From positions 1 through 64,000 of the forward strand of contig CAWURY010000011.1 of the NCBI GenBank assembly GCA_963925605.1: 64,000 nt of DNA, written 5' to 3'. Made by a program: the position numbers and the translations under genes. Position 1 is the stretch's first letter, and every line of letters begins with the position of its first letter. Shown here piece by piece: positions 7,815 through 16,262 of this stretch. Source of the stretch: Porticoccus sp963925605. GTDB taxonomy: Bacteria; Pseudomonadota; Gammaproteobacteria; Pseudomonadales; Porticoccaceae. The notes below the pieces were generated by a model, which was given only the letters and a program-made list of their open reading frames with translations, was not told the DNA's origin and did no database searches.

Positions 7815-8240
7815 TTATTTTATCTCTATTCTGATTTTCTTTGAAATGACTGGTTTTTTATGCGGGATGTGGGAATAATCGCCAAGTATCAACTGCAAGG
7901 TATGGTATCCAGGAGACAGACTGATGACAGTCTCTGTTTGACCTAAACCAAAATGCCGATGCTTCTCATCGCTAGGTATCGGTATATTAAAATCTGGTAG
8001 GATGTCTACATCAACTAGCAAATGATGATGCCCCGTGTTGTTAACCTTCACGCCTGCTGGAGCAACACCCATGCCTGAAAGTCCAAACCTAACCCTGACT
8101 GGACTAGCGCTAACGGAACCATCAGCTGGAGATATAATATAAATCTCAGCGCCCGTATCAAGAGATCTATTATCTCCATAAACTGAAACTGAGAGAAAGA
8201 AAAAAATAAGTGCTAATAGCGAATTTGCGTACTTCATCAT
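7815..8240 (-). CDS. DUF4399 domain periplasmic protein
   Basis: A 141-residue secreted protein: signal peptide (residues 1-22, ending VYG), then a small beta-rich DUF4399 domain. Features that mark it are YIISPADG at the start, the histidine-rich NTGHHHLLVD and HRHFGLGQTE, and the closing GYHTLQLILGDYSH. Domain function is unknown; the clustered His residues make metal binding conceivable. It lies convergent to the aminotransferase and upstream, on the same strand, of nothing obvious. Family assignment is confident, function is not. Confidence 0.8.
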   Translation of the reverse strand: MMKYANSLLALIFFFLSVSVYGDNRSLDTGAEIYIISPADGSVSASPVRVRFGLSGMGVAPAGVKVNNTGHHHLLVDVDILPDFNIPIPSDEKHRHFGLGQTETVISLSPGYHTLQLILGDYSHIPHKKPVISKKIRIEIK

Positions 8241-8305
8241 CCATCTACACCCCAGTAATATAAATTTAACAATCTGAATACTTTTTATAGAAACCTCTAA
8301 CCTGA

Positions 8306-8611
8306 TCAGCCGCCACCCATGCAGCTTGGAGAATCTACTGTCTTCTCAATAGACGTCCATTCTTGCGGTGTGTATGTATGTAACGCCAAAGCATGCAAGC
8401 CAGACTGAAATTCATGCGCCAGTAGTGTATAAACTAGTTGATGGCGCTGAACAGCGGATTTTTTGTCGAAATTATCACTTACTATAACAACCTTAAAATG
8501 TGTTTCTGAGTCTATGGGAACAGAATGTTTGTGACTTTCATTCTCTATAGTCAAAAATGAAGGAGTCAAAGACTTTTTTAGTTTACCTTGGATAACCTGA
8601 TGAAATGTCAT
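8306..8611 (-). CDS. bolA: BolA family protein
   Basis: A 101-residue BolA/YrbA-fold protein. The pattern SHKHSVPIDSETHFKVVIVS matches the conserved second half of strand 2 in BolA, and RHQLVYTLL contains the helix-turn-helix-like motif. The C-terminal region carries conserved His (LHALALHTYTPQEW), the ligand that BolA proteins offer to a [2Fe-2S] cluster shared with a monothiol glutaredoxin. BolA members act in iron-sulfur trafficking and in stress morphology in E. coli. The tail has a Cys (SCMGGG). It is a single gene between the DUF4399 gene and sohB. Confidence 0.88.
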   Translation of the reverse strand: MTFHQVIQGKLKKSLTPSFLTIENESHKHSVPIDSETHFKVVIVSDNFDKKSAVQRHQLVYTLLAHEFQSGLHALALHTYTPQEWTSIEKTVDSPSCMGGG

Positions 8612-8704
8612 AAAAATTATATTAAACCGAGGTGGTTGTTAATTGATAAATTAAACATAAAATCTAACAAATACGAGTTATAAATTATTTACTAGTATAG
8701 AACT

Positions 8705-9730
8705 TTAAAAGAAGGATTGCTTGGAATAAAGTCTATTCCACCATTTTAACAACAGTCTGTCGGCGCTACCTTCTGCAGCTAAACCCATTTTCTCTGACAA
8801 GCTTTTATGATGTATATATTTTACTTGATAAATTTCTGTATCAGTCGCCCTATCAACAAGATACTCATCACTAGTCATTATATCGTCAACCAAGCCTTTT
8901 AGTCTAGCATCAGTACCCAGCCACACCTCACCAGTAGCTATATCATTGATATCAACTCCAGATCTATGCTCCGATACAAATTTTTTAAACAACTCATGAG
9001 TTTTATCCAAATTTTCTACAAACTTTGCCCTACCTTCCGTAGTGTTCTCACCAAATATAGTGAGTGTTCGTTTGTATGCTCCGGCCGTATGCAACTCCAC
9101 ATCAATATCATGCTTTTTTAACAAACGATTGAAGTTGGGTAGTTGCGCAACCACCCCTATTGACCCAACAAAAGCAAAGGGTGCACAGAATATTTTACTT
9201 GCGACACAAGCCATCATATATCCGCCACTTGCAGCAACTTTGTCTACACAGACAGTTAAGGGTATAGCTTTTTTCTTAATCCTATGAAGCTGGCTCGACG
9301 CAAAACCATAGCTATGAACCATTCCTCCTGTGCTTTCAAGCCGAATAACTACCTCATCTTCAGGTGTAGCTTGATTTAATACCGCAGTAATTTCCTCACG
9401 AAGATTTTCGGCTGCAGATGCTTTCATGTCACCATCAAAATCAAGCAAAAAAATTCTTTTCTTGGGGGCTTTTAATTTTTTTGATGCTTTAAGTATATTT
9501 TTTTTATGTTTTTTGGCATCTTTTTTCTCAGAACTATTGAGTATAGATGCTGCCAAAATGTCGCTAGCTGCATCCATAGATTTATTCAAATGGGTAACCT
9601 GTAATTGACCTTTATTATTTCGGCGGCCCTTGGATCCCAAGCTCGCCAGGGCAGCCAATAAAACCAATCCGGCTATTACAAAAGTAACTGTTTTTGCCAA
9701 AAAAATGGCGTATTCAGATAAAAAGTCCAA
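8705..9730 (-). CDS. sohB: SohB, inner-membrane S49 family protease
   Basis: A 341-residue signal-peptide-peptidase-like serine protease. An N-terminal membrane anchor (residues 8-30) is followed by a lysine-rich linker (65-92) and the catalytic domain. The catalytic dyad is Ser168 (VAASGG) and Lys220 (GAYKRT). The oxyanion region LESTGGMVHSYG (131-142) and VGSIGVVAQLPN are typical of SohB. The length matches E. coli SohB (349). It is transcribed away from nhaB. SohB is thought to degrade membrane or periplasmic peptides; its substrates are not clear. Confidence 0.92.
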   Translation of the reverse strand: MDFLSEYAIFLAKTVTFVIAGLVLLAALASLGSKGRRNNKGQLQVTHLNKSMDAASDILAASILNSSEKKDAKKHKKNILKASKKLKAPKKRIFLLDFDGDMKASAAENLREEITAVLNQATPEDEVVIRLESTGGMVHSYGFASSQLHRIKKKAIPLTVCVDKVAASGGYMMACVASKIFCAPFAFVGSIGVVAQLPNFNRLLKKHDIDVELHTAGAYKRTLTIFGENTTEGRAKFVENLDKTHELFKKFVSEHRSGVDINDIATGEVWLGTDARLKGLVDDIMTSDEYLVDRATDTEIYQVKYIHHKSLSEKMGLAAEGSADRLLLKWWNRLYSKQSFF

Positions 9731-10002
9731 TTCTATTCATCTCCTATGCTTGAATGACGCAAAGCCAAAAAATTTTATTGAGTGTACCACTATGGTGGTA
9801 AAAAATTGCATTAAGTGACATCTAACATAACCATCAGTGCTCAAAATTTAGCAGCTAAAATAAAAAAATATTTACTATCCAGCAAACTGTTTGATAATTC
9901 CTACCAATGATCGCTATGATGTCAGTCTACAAAAATGCTAATGTAACTATTACGTCAATAACGTCAACAGCTAATCTACAGCAATAAAACTTGGGGAGTT
10001 AT

Positions 10003-11511
10003 ATGTCTCAGTCAACATTACAAGCGTACAGTAAAAATTTCTTAGGAGCCTCGCCGAATTGGTATAAATATACAATTTTAGCCTTTTTGGTTGCAAACCC
10101 TATACTTCTTTTCAGTGCTGGAAGCTTTATCACTGGTTGGTGTTTAATAATAGAATTCATTTTTTGTTTAGCCATGGCATTAAAATGCTATCCACTTCAA
10201 CCAGGAGGCTTGCTAGCAATAGAGGCTGTGGCGCTAGGGATGACAAGCCCTGAAACAATTTATCATGAAGCTCATGGTAACTTTGAAGTTATATTGCTGC
10301 TTATTTTCATGGTTGCAGGGATCTATTTTATGCGAGATCTACTACTCTACACATTTACAAAAATTCTCATTAAAATAAAATCTAAAGCATTTTTGTCGCT
10401 TCTATTTTGTTTCGCGGGAGCTTTTTTATCAGCTTTTTTGGATGCACTAACCGTAACTGCTGTGCTCATCAGTGTTGCAATTGGATTCTATTCGGTATAT
10501 CACAAGGTGGCCTCTGGGGGAAACCTGCAGCATAACGAGGAGCATGACCACTCCGACGATACAGCATTGCTAAGCCACCACAAGGAAGATCTTGAAACAT
10601 TTCGTAGTTTTCTACGCAACTTGATTATGCATGGAGCGGTAGGAACTGCATTGGGTGGTGTAACTACATTGGTGGGAGAACCACAAAATCTACTGATAGC
10701 CAATATCGCTGGCTGGAGTTTTATAGAGTTTTTTATGACGATGGCTCCTGTCACAATGCCCGTCCTAGCTTGTGGTTTGATTACATGTGTTCTTATAGAG
10801 AAATTAGGCTGGTTTGGTTATGGCGTTATACTTCCTAGCACAGTAAGAACTGTGCTAGAAGAATTTGATATCGAAGAATCCAAAAAATTAACTCCGAAGC
10901 ACAAGGCCGCATTGATAATCCAGGCCCTAGTTGCGCTGTTTTTAATTGTAGCACTGGCGCTTCACCTAGCACCTGTTGGTCTCATTGGTTTATCAGTTAT
11001 CGTACTACTTACGGCTTTTAATGGTATCGTTGAGGAGCATCGTCTTGGTCATGCTTTCGAGGAAGCTTTACCCTTCACAGCACTGCTTGTGGTGTTTTTT
11101 GCTATTGTTGCTGTCATACACGATCAGCACTTATTTAAACCAATCATAGATGCTGTGCTTGCAATGGAGCCAAGCGTTCAACCTGCAATGTTTTTTGCAG
11201 CCAACGGTATACTCTCTGCAATTAGCGACAATGTCTTTGTGGCAACCGTCTATATTAACGAAGTTAAAGCCGCATTGGATGCCGGAACAATCACTAGAGA
11301 ACACTTTGATCTGCTGACAATAGCAATCAATACAGGGACAAATCTTCCTAGCGTCGCAACACCAAATGGTCAGGCTGCATTCTTGTTTTTACTAACATCA
11401 GCGCTAGCGCCCCTTATTAGACTGTCGTACGGGAGAATGGTGATAATGGCCCTACCCTATACCATAGTTCTTTCTACAGCTGGCTGCCTAGCGGTTATTT
11501 ACCTACTATAA
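10003..11511 (+). CDS. nhaB: Na+/H+ antiporter NhaB
   Basis: A 502-residue polytopic inner-membrane antiporter with about 12 hydrophobic segments. The sequence is NhaB throughout (GASPNWYK near the N-terminus, FLDALTVTAVLISVAIGFY in the middle, INTGTNLPSVATPNGQAAFL near the C-terminus). NhaB expels Na+ in exchange for protons. The ATG at 10003 is chosen because GGGGAG lies 5 nt upstream; an in-frame TTG at 9991 would put that site inside the gene. It stands alone, convergent with dnaQ and sharing a hairpin at 11534-11569. With the nqr operon in this window it forms part of a sodium cycle. Confidence 0.95.
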   Translation: MSQSTLQAYSKNFLGASPNWYKYTILAFLVANPILLFSAGSFITGWCLIIEFIFCLAMALKCYPLQPGGLLAIEAVALGMTSPETIYHEAHGNFEVILLLIFMVAGIYFMRDLLLYTFTKILIKIKSKAFLSLLFCFAGAFLSAFLDALTVTAVLISVAIGFYSVYHKVASGGNLQHNEEHDHSDDTALLSHHKEDLETFRSFLRNLIMHGAVGTALGGVTTLVGEPQNLLIANIAGWSFIEFFMTMAPVTMPVLACGLITCVLIEKLGWFGYGVILPSTVRTVLEEFDIEESKKLTPKHKAALIIQALVALFLIVALALHLAPVGLIGLSVIVLLTAFNGIVEEHRLGHAFEEALPFTALLVVFFAIVAVIHDQHLFKPIIDAVLAMEPSVQPAMFFAANGILSAISDNVFVATVYINEVKAALDAGTITREHFDLLTIAINTGTNLPSVATPNGQAAFLFLLTSALAPLIRLSYGRMVIMALPYTIVLSTAGCLAVIYLL

Positions 11512-11533
11512 AGAAGAGGAGCTATAACATACT

Positions 11534-11569
11534 AAAAGCTAGAGGTGTCAGATGATATCTCTAGCTTTT
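11534..11569. terminator. Hairpin between nhaB and dnaQ, likely bidirectional terminator
   Basis: A perfect 11-bp stem, AAAAGCTAGAG against CTCTAGCTTTT, with a 14-nt loop. The A and T runs at the ends give a U tract in both directions. It overlaps the last codons of dnaQ and serves the convergent nhaB and dnaQ transcripts. Confidence 0.65.
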
Positions 11570-12273
11570 AACCATAGGCATTTACCGTTACTGGCTTCAT
11601 CAATTCTAGATAATTTTTCATTATGAGCCACAAGTTCGGACTCGCTAGCCCGAATAACCTTGAGGGGAAATCGATCAGGATTTAGTCGACGTATATCGTT
11701 CTCCACTACGCCTTCACGTGCGTTCCCATGGCTACCTAAAACAAAATCAATCTGACCTCCTGTCATTAACAGGTAAACTTCTGCTAATATTTCTGCATCC
11801 AGTAACGCACCGTGGAGTTCTCGCTGCGAATTATCAATAAAGTATCTCTTGCAAAGAGCATCTAGGTTATTTTTTTGCCCGGGGTGGCGTTGACGCGCCA
11901 TTACTAACGTATCGACAACATCGCAAATATTAACAACAGATGTGATTTTTCCTTTTAGCTTGGCTAGCTCATGATCAATAAATCCAACGTCAAATGGTGC
12001 ATTATGAATTATCAATTCAGCGCCGCTAATAAATTCTAAAAACTCATGGCATATCGATGCAAAAGTAGGCTTATCAGCGAGGAAATCAGTTGTTATTCCA
12101 TGTACATTAACAGCACCTTGATCAATTTCTCTTTCAGGATTTATATACTGATGATAGTGGCGACCAGTCATCCTTCTATCAACCAGCTCAACGCAACCAA
12201 TTTCAATAATTCGATGATTTTTGCTTGACTCTAAACCGGTGGTTTCTGTATCCAACACAATCTGTCTTGTCAT
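11548..12273 (-). CDS. dnaQ: DNA polymerase III epsilon subunit (3'-5' proofreading exonuclease)
   Basis: A 241-residue DEDDh exonuclease. ExoI is VLDTETTGLE with Asp8 and Glu10, ExoII is HNAPFDVGFID, and ExoIII is HGALLDAEILAEVY with the catalytic His. The C-terminal part (from about 185) is the tail that contacts the alpha subunit. Length matches E. coli epsilon (243). It lies directly downstream of rnhA on the same strand, 41 nt apart; the two are neighbours in many gammaproteobacteria, there usually divergent or in tandem. Confidence 0.95.
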   Translation of the reverse strand: MTRQIVLDTETTGLESSKNHRIIEIGCVELVDRRMTGRHYHQYINPEREIDQGAVNVHGITTDFLADKPTFASICHEFLEFISGAELIIHNAPFDVGFIDHELAKLKGKITSVVNICDVVDTLVMARQRHPGQKNNLDALCKRYFIDNSQRELHGALLDAEILAEVYLLMTGGQIDFVLGSHGNAREGVVENDIRRLNPDRFPLKVIRASESELVAHNEKLSRIDEASNGKCLWLKARDII

Positions 12274-12314
12274 GATGATTATCCTCAGCAGGCTTAAATA
12301 GATTAAATTTAAAC

Positions 12315-12752
12315 CTAGTTATCCAGCTCGTCTATTCCCTGATTTGCTAGCTGATCTGCCATCTCATTCTCTCGATGACCACTATGTCCTTTAACCCACA
12401 TCCACTCAACCTCATGAGAGCTGACTTCTTTTTCAAGGCGCTGCCATAGGTCGACATTTTTAACTGGCTTCTTATTAACCGTCTTCCACCCACGTCTCTT
12501 CCAGTTATCTATCCAGCTTGTTATTCCTTGGCGTACATATTGAGAATCTGTAGTCAATATGACTCTCGAGGTCTCTTTTAGCGAGGCCAAGGCCTCTATT
12601 GCAGCCATCAGCTCCATTCTATTATTTGTTGTTAAGCGATCACCTCCATAAATTTTTTTTTCATTATCACCGTATCTTAATAGTGCCCCCCAGCCACCAG
12701 GCCCTGGATTGCCTCTACATGCGCCATCGGTAAAAATTTCAATTTCCTTCAA
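12315..12752 (-). CDS. rnhA: Ribonuclease HI
   Basis: A 145-residue RNase HI that removes RNA from RNA-DNA hybrids. The acidic active site is intact: Asp9 in IFTDGACRGNPGPGGWG, Glu in NNRMELMAAIEAL, Asp in TTDSQYV and the final Asp in NEMADQLAN. The basic handle WKRRGWKT is present, as in E. coli RnhA. It sits upstream of dnaQ and downstream of a methyltransferase gene, a gene order (methyltransferase, rnhA, dnaQ with divergent gloB) common in pseudomonads and relatives. Confidence 0.96.
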   Translation of the reverse strand: MKEIEIFTDGACRGNPGPGGWGALLRYGDNEKKIYGGDRLTTNNRMELMAAIEALASLKETSRVILTTDSQYVRQGITSWIDNWKRRGWKTVNKKPVKNVDLWQRLEKEVSSHEVEWMWVKGHSGHRENEMADQLANQGIDELDN

Positions 12753-12833
12753 TTATTTTCTCCTAAAGTTTGCTATCAAAAATTATTTTCTCAGAGATGG
12801 CAGGCCAATTCAGCATCTCATACCGAAAAGCTC

Positions 12834-13628
12834 TCAAGAATCTATTGAGGACTTATTAGCAGAAGACATGGCTGGGATTTTTAAAGATTCCCAACTTGTA
12901 TTTTCAGAAAGTATTGCTCGAGAAACATATTTTTTTGCAACAATAATATAGAACGCCCCAAAGAATATTTGATGCTTCTTTGAAGTTCTAGACAAGAATT
13001 TATCTGCATTCCGGCAGCTAAAAAAACTACAGAAGGGGAAATAACCCCCAGACAGCACTTTAATGGGTTTTATACTTAAAGATTTCAACCAATCTAATAC
13101 TCGTCCTTGCCGCAGCCCATGATGATGCCATACTGCATTAGAAGAAAACAGGCGAGCAGGAAATTTTAGCAAGCCAAGTATGCTTACAGGGTTAAAACTT
13201 ACTATCAGGATATAACCGGAGGGCTTTAGTACTCTAGATGCCTCTTTTAGCACCTCATGAGGGCAGTGTGAAAACTCTAATGCATGATGAAGAAACACAG
13301 TATCAATCGTTTCTGATGGCAATGGAAGCGCATCAAAATCTGAAACAGCGCTATTTAAGGCATTTGTGTTTAGCGGGCCAAGTGAAAAACTATGCAGATG
13401 GCGTGACCTAAAAGACAAATCCAGCTGAGGCGCTATTCCTAGTTGCATTATCCTGTGAGAGCTAACGTCCGGTAAGGCCTTTTTTAGCGCATTTCTTTCT
13501 TCCTGAAGAATATACTGCCCATATTCTGTTGCAAGCCAATTTATGTAATGATCTTGCGATGTAGACAGTGTCGGTATTTTGTTCTTTTTGTCTAAATATT
13601 TTTTGGCTGCCTTTGATATGTTTAGCAT
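12834..13628 (-). CDS. SAM-dependent methyltransferase (class I, type 11)
   Basis: A 264-residue protein with a partly degenerate class I methyltransferase core. The SAM-binding glycine strand is in RIMQLGIAPQLD (65-76) and the post-I region in SDFDALPLPSETIDTVFLHH, with motif III in EASRVLKPSGYILI. The family next to rnhA and gloB in proteobacteria is a conserved uncharacterised methyltransferase. The last 40 residues are Ser- and Lys-rich and look disordered. Substrate is unknown. It is divergent from gloB, with 151 nt between them that must hold both promoters. Confidence 0.8.
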   Translation of the reverse strand: MLNISKAAKKYLDKKNKIPTLSTSQDHYINWLATEYGQYILQEERNALKKALPDVSSHRIMQLGIAPQLDLSFRSRHLHSFSLGPLNTNALNSAVSDFDALPLPSETIDTVFLHHALEFSHCPHEVLKEASRVLKPSGYILIVSFNPVSILGLLKFPARLFSSNAVWHHHGLRQGRVLDWLKSLSIKPIKVLSGGYFPFCSFFSCRNADKFLSRTSKKHQIFFGAFYIIVAKKYVSRAILSENTSWESLKIPAMSSANKSSIDS

Positions 13629-13779
13629 TTTTAAAATTCTAAAGCCTCTTTATGAGTCTGAATTTATTTGATTTAAAATTACAATAAAGTCTAATTTTTT
13701 ATTATTACTTATAGTCATTTCGTTTAATAGCTTATTATTAAGGCTCTATATAAATCAAAACAATATTAGATCCTTAATT

Positions 13780-14547
13780 ATGTCGCTTCTCATTCATACC
13801 ATTCACGCATTCAGAGATAATTATATTTGGCTTCTTCAGCCAGAAGGCACCAAATCTGCTTATGTTGTAGACCCTGGTGATGCAGTCCCGGTGCTAAGGC
13901 AACTTGATATACTCGAGCTCTCATTGAATGGTATTTTAATTACACATCATCACCCAGATCATGTTGGCGGCACAGACGAGTTACTCAGTCACTACTCAGT
14001 GCCAATTTTCGGGCCAGAAGGAATAAAACAAGTAACCCACGTAGTTCAGGACATGGATACCTTAAATATAGCTAACTACACATTCCAAGTCATAAGCATA
14101 CCAGGTCACACCCTAGATCATATTGCTTACTATTCTGCTGATGCAGCTATATTATTTTGCGGGGATACACTGTTTTCAAATGGGTGTGGTAGGTTATTTG
14201 AAGGCACTCCAAAACAAATGCTTGCATCTCTTTCCTTGCTGTCATCCCTTCCTCCTGAAACAAAGGTTTATTGTGGGCACGAATACACAGAAGCTAACAC
14301 ACGCTTTGCCATAACAGTGGAGCCAGGAAATAAATCTTTGCAAAAATATGCAGAAGAAATAAGGCTACTGCGTATACAAAATAAGCCAACAATACCATCA
14401 ACAATAGGACTAGAGCTGGCAACTAATCCTTTCTTAAGGGCGGCCGAAGACACAATCCAAGATGCTGCAAAAAAACATAGTAAAAAGACATACCTTTCTA
14501 CAGAGGAAACATTCGCAACTATCCGCAAATGGAAAGATAGCTACTAA
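13780..14547 (+). CDS. gloB: Hydroxyacylglutathione hydrolase (glyoxalase II)
   Basis: A 255-residue metallo-beta-lactamase-fold hydrolase that splits S-lactoylglutathione to lactate and glutathione, completing methylglyoxal detoxification. The metal motif is THHHPDHVGG with His56, His58, Asp60 and His61; further ligands are in IPGHTLDHIAYY, FCGDTLFSNGCGRLFEG and CGHEYT. The C-terminal helical domain with RKWKD binds glutathione. Length fits E. coli GloB (251). A long perfect hairpin follows the stop codon. Confidence 0.95.
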   Translation: MSLLIHTIHAFRDNYIWLLQPEGTKSAYVVDPGDAVPVLRQLDILELSLNGILITHHHPDHVGGTDELLSHYSVPIFGPEGIKQVTHVVQDMDTLNIANYTFQVISIPGHTLDHIAYYSADAAILFCGDTLFSNGCGRLFEGTPKQMLASLSLLSSLPPETKVYCGHEYTEANTRFAITVEPGNKSLQKYAEEIRLLRIQNKPTIPSTIGLELATNPFLRAAEDTIQDAAKKHSKKTYLSTEETFATIRKWKDSY

Positions 14548-14577
14548 AGGTCGATATTATTTATGGGGGCATAAAGA

Positions 14578-14616
14578 GTCACACCAACATCAAGAATTGA
14601 TTGATGTTGGTGTGAC
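14578..14616. repeat. Perfect 16-bp inverted repeat downstream of gloB
   Basis: GTCACACCAACATCAA and its exact complement flank a 7-nt loop (GAATTGA). It lies 31 nt after the gloB stop and 55 nt before mltD. No T tract follows on either strand, so it is not a standard intrinsic terminator; it may block RNA decay or act as a Rho-assisted stop. Confidence 0.7.
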
Positions 14617-14670
14617 AGATATAATCACAAATTATCCGTAATGCCTCTCATTTAAATTTCACAAGTGATA

Positions 14671-15849
14671 ATGCCCTTAAAAATACCAACATTTACGGCA
14701 TGCCTAATTCTTCTTATCTCAGGATGTGCTCATCATCAACAGACAAAAGGAATCAGCCATCTTCCAGATAAAAAAATTATTAGCACTGGGGTTGAAGCAG
14801 CCTCCCCTACTTCAATCTTACTGGAACAAAAAAATCTATGGATTAGGCTAAGACAAGGCTTAGATCTTCATAAGTATTATAGTCATCCTGAGCTAGACAA
14901 AAAGAAGCACTGGGACCAAGACAAGCAAAATTATATTAACCAAATAGCAGCAAATGGCAGCCGCTATATGTATTACATTATTGGCGAACTAGAAGCCAAT
15001 AATATTCCGCTAGAGCTTGCCCTCTTGCCGGCAATCGAAAGTGGGTACAACCCTTTAGCCCATTCACACAAATATGCATCTGGCTTATGGCAATTTATTC
15101 CAGCTACCGCTAGACGGTATGGGTTAAAAAGAGATGCTTGGTACGATGCCAGGCTTGATCCTATTGCATCCACAAGTGCTGCAATAGTCTACCTGAAGTA
15201 TTTGCACCAACGCTTTGATGGGGACTGGTTGCTCGCCATAGCCGCATATAACGGCGGCGAAGGAAAAGTAAAAAGAGCTATAAGAAAAAATAAAAGAAAA
15301 GGAAGACCAACTGACTTTTGGTCATTAGAGCTACCAAGAGAGACGAAATCTTATGTCCCTCGACTGTTAATGCTATCAAGAATGGTAGCTCATCCAAAAA
15401 AATACAACATTGATCTACCACTCCTTATTAATCAGCCTTACTTTACAAGCATAGACTTAGTTGACCAGATAGACATCTCACAAGCAGCCAGGATGGCCGG
15501 CATAGAAGTCAAGGAAATGCGCCTACTCAATCCAGGGTACAAATTAGGAGCAACTCATCCAGAAATCCCTCAAACACTCCTGCTACCTCTCAAATCAAAA
15601 GAAATCTTCTTGGCTTCTTTGAAAAAAACCCCTAAGGAAAAATGGTCCCCAATAAAAATATATATAGCCAAACAAGGAGACACTCTTTCAGAAATCGCCC
15701 TCAAGCACGGCCTGAGCACCGAGTCTTTAATTCGCAGCAATAATATTCACAACCATATTATTCAAATTGGCCAAAAGATAAAACTACCTGGGACTGGACT
15801 TGATTCAAGTTCAGCCACCCATAGAGTGAAAAGCGGTGACTCTTTATGA
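14671..15849 (+). CDS. mltD: Membrane-bound lytic murein transglycosylase D, truncated by a nonsense codon
   Basis: An outer-membrane lipoprotein that cleaves peptidoglycan glycan strands to 1,6-anhydro products. The signal peptide ends in lipobox LISGC. The SLT domain has the catalytic Glu in PAIESGYNP and SGLWQFIPATARRYGL, then DWLLAIAAYNGGEGKV. A complete LysM domain follows (QGDTLSEIA to IGQKIKLPG). A second LysM starts with HRVKSGDSL and is cut by TGA at 15847-15849. Translation of the next 36 codons gives the rest of a perfect LysM, so the gene was longer. The catalytic domain and one LysM remain, so the product may still work. Start: ATG at 14671; GTG at 14665 is an alternative; neither has a strong ribosome site. 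Confidence 0.9.
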   Translation: MPLKIPTFTACLILLISGCAHHQQTKGISHLPDKKIISTGVEAASPTSILLEQKNLWIRLRQGLDLHKYYSHPELDKKKHWDQDKQNYINQIAANGSRYMYYIIGELEANNIPLELALLPAIESGYNPLAHSHKYASGLWQFIPATARRYGLKRDAWYDARLDPIASTSAAIVYLKYLHQRFDGDWLLAIAAYNGGEGKVKRAIRKNKRKGRPTDFWSLELPRETKSYVPRLLMLSRMVAHPKKYNIDLPLLINQPYFTSIDLVDQIDISQAARMAGIEVKEMRLLNPGYKLGATHPEIPQTLLLPLKSKEIFLASLKKTPKEKWSPIKIYIAKQGDTLSEIALKHGLSTESLIRSNNIHNHIIQIGQKIKLPGTGLDSSSATHRVKSGDSL

Positions 15850-15960
15850 AAAATTGCAAAAAAACACAACGTCCCAATAAAAAATATTGTCGGATGGAAT
15901 GATATAAATCTTGCAAATCCACTTAACATTGGAGAGGAGTTAAAAATAAGCACTAACTAA
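15850..15960 (+). pseudogene. mltD: Remnant of mltD second LysM domain after in-frame TGA
   Basis: Continuing in the mltD frame past TGA gives KIAKKHNVPIKNIVGW, then NIGEELKIS and a TAA stop at 15958-15960. In LysM repeats the residue after GDSL is normally Trp, so TGA most simply arose from TGG. TGA ends other genes here (mfd, slt), which argues against a changed genetic code. Confidence 0.85.
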
Positions 15961-15996
15961 ATTGCTTGCTTGGCTGAGCCCTATGGAGCCAAAAAT

Positions 15997-16260
15997 CTAT
16001 TTTTCTTTAGCCTGGCTGAAGACATCGTAAGCCAAGTCAATATCGCTATACTGTGTTATTTTTCCTTCATTGTCTTGAGATAATTCATCACATTTATTTG
16101 GGTCATCTCCACACAAATCGCATGTATAATCACTTTCATTTAAGGCTTCACCTATGCCGCCACAAGATCCCTTTAATGGAGTTTTTCCCAGAATTACGCC
16201 AACAGCCATGCCTGCCATAATTAACACCAAAACAAAAAATGCAAGTAACGACTCGAGCAC
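15997..16260 (-). CDS. nqrM: Na+-NQR maturation factor NqrM
   Basis: An 87-residue protein (formerly DUF539) with one N-terminal membrane helix (residues 4-26) and four Cys in the conserved pattern: Cys33 (SCGG), Cys47 and Cys50 (CDLC) and Cys57 (KCDEL). NqrM is required to assemble Na+-NQR, probably by delivering iron for the membrane-embedded iron centre between NqrD and NqrE. It closes the nqr operon, 2 nt after the end of apbE. Length and Cys spacing fit the family exactly. Confidence 0.93.
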   Translation of the reverse strand: MLESLLAFFVLVLIMAGMAVGVILGKTPLKGSCGGIGEALNESDYTCDLCGDDPNKCDELSQDNEGKITQYSDIDLAYDVFSQAKEK

Positions 16261-16262
16261 AG

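Noticed and set aside
15847..15849. Reassigned TGA as Trp in mltD
   Set aside because: Other genes here end in TGA with sensible lengths (mfd, slt) and use TGG for Trp, so a changed code is unlikely.
15970..15992. Terminator between mltD and nqrM
   Set aside because: The stem TTGGCT/AGCCAA is only 6 bp with an 11-nt loop and no convincing U tract on either strand.
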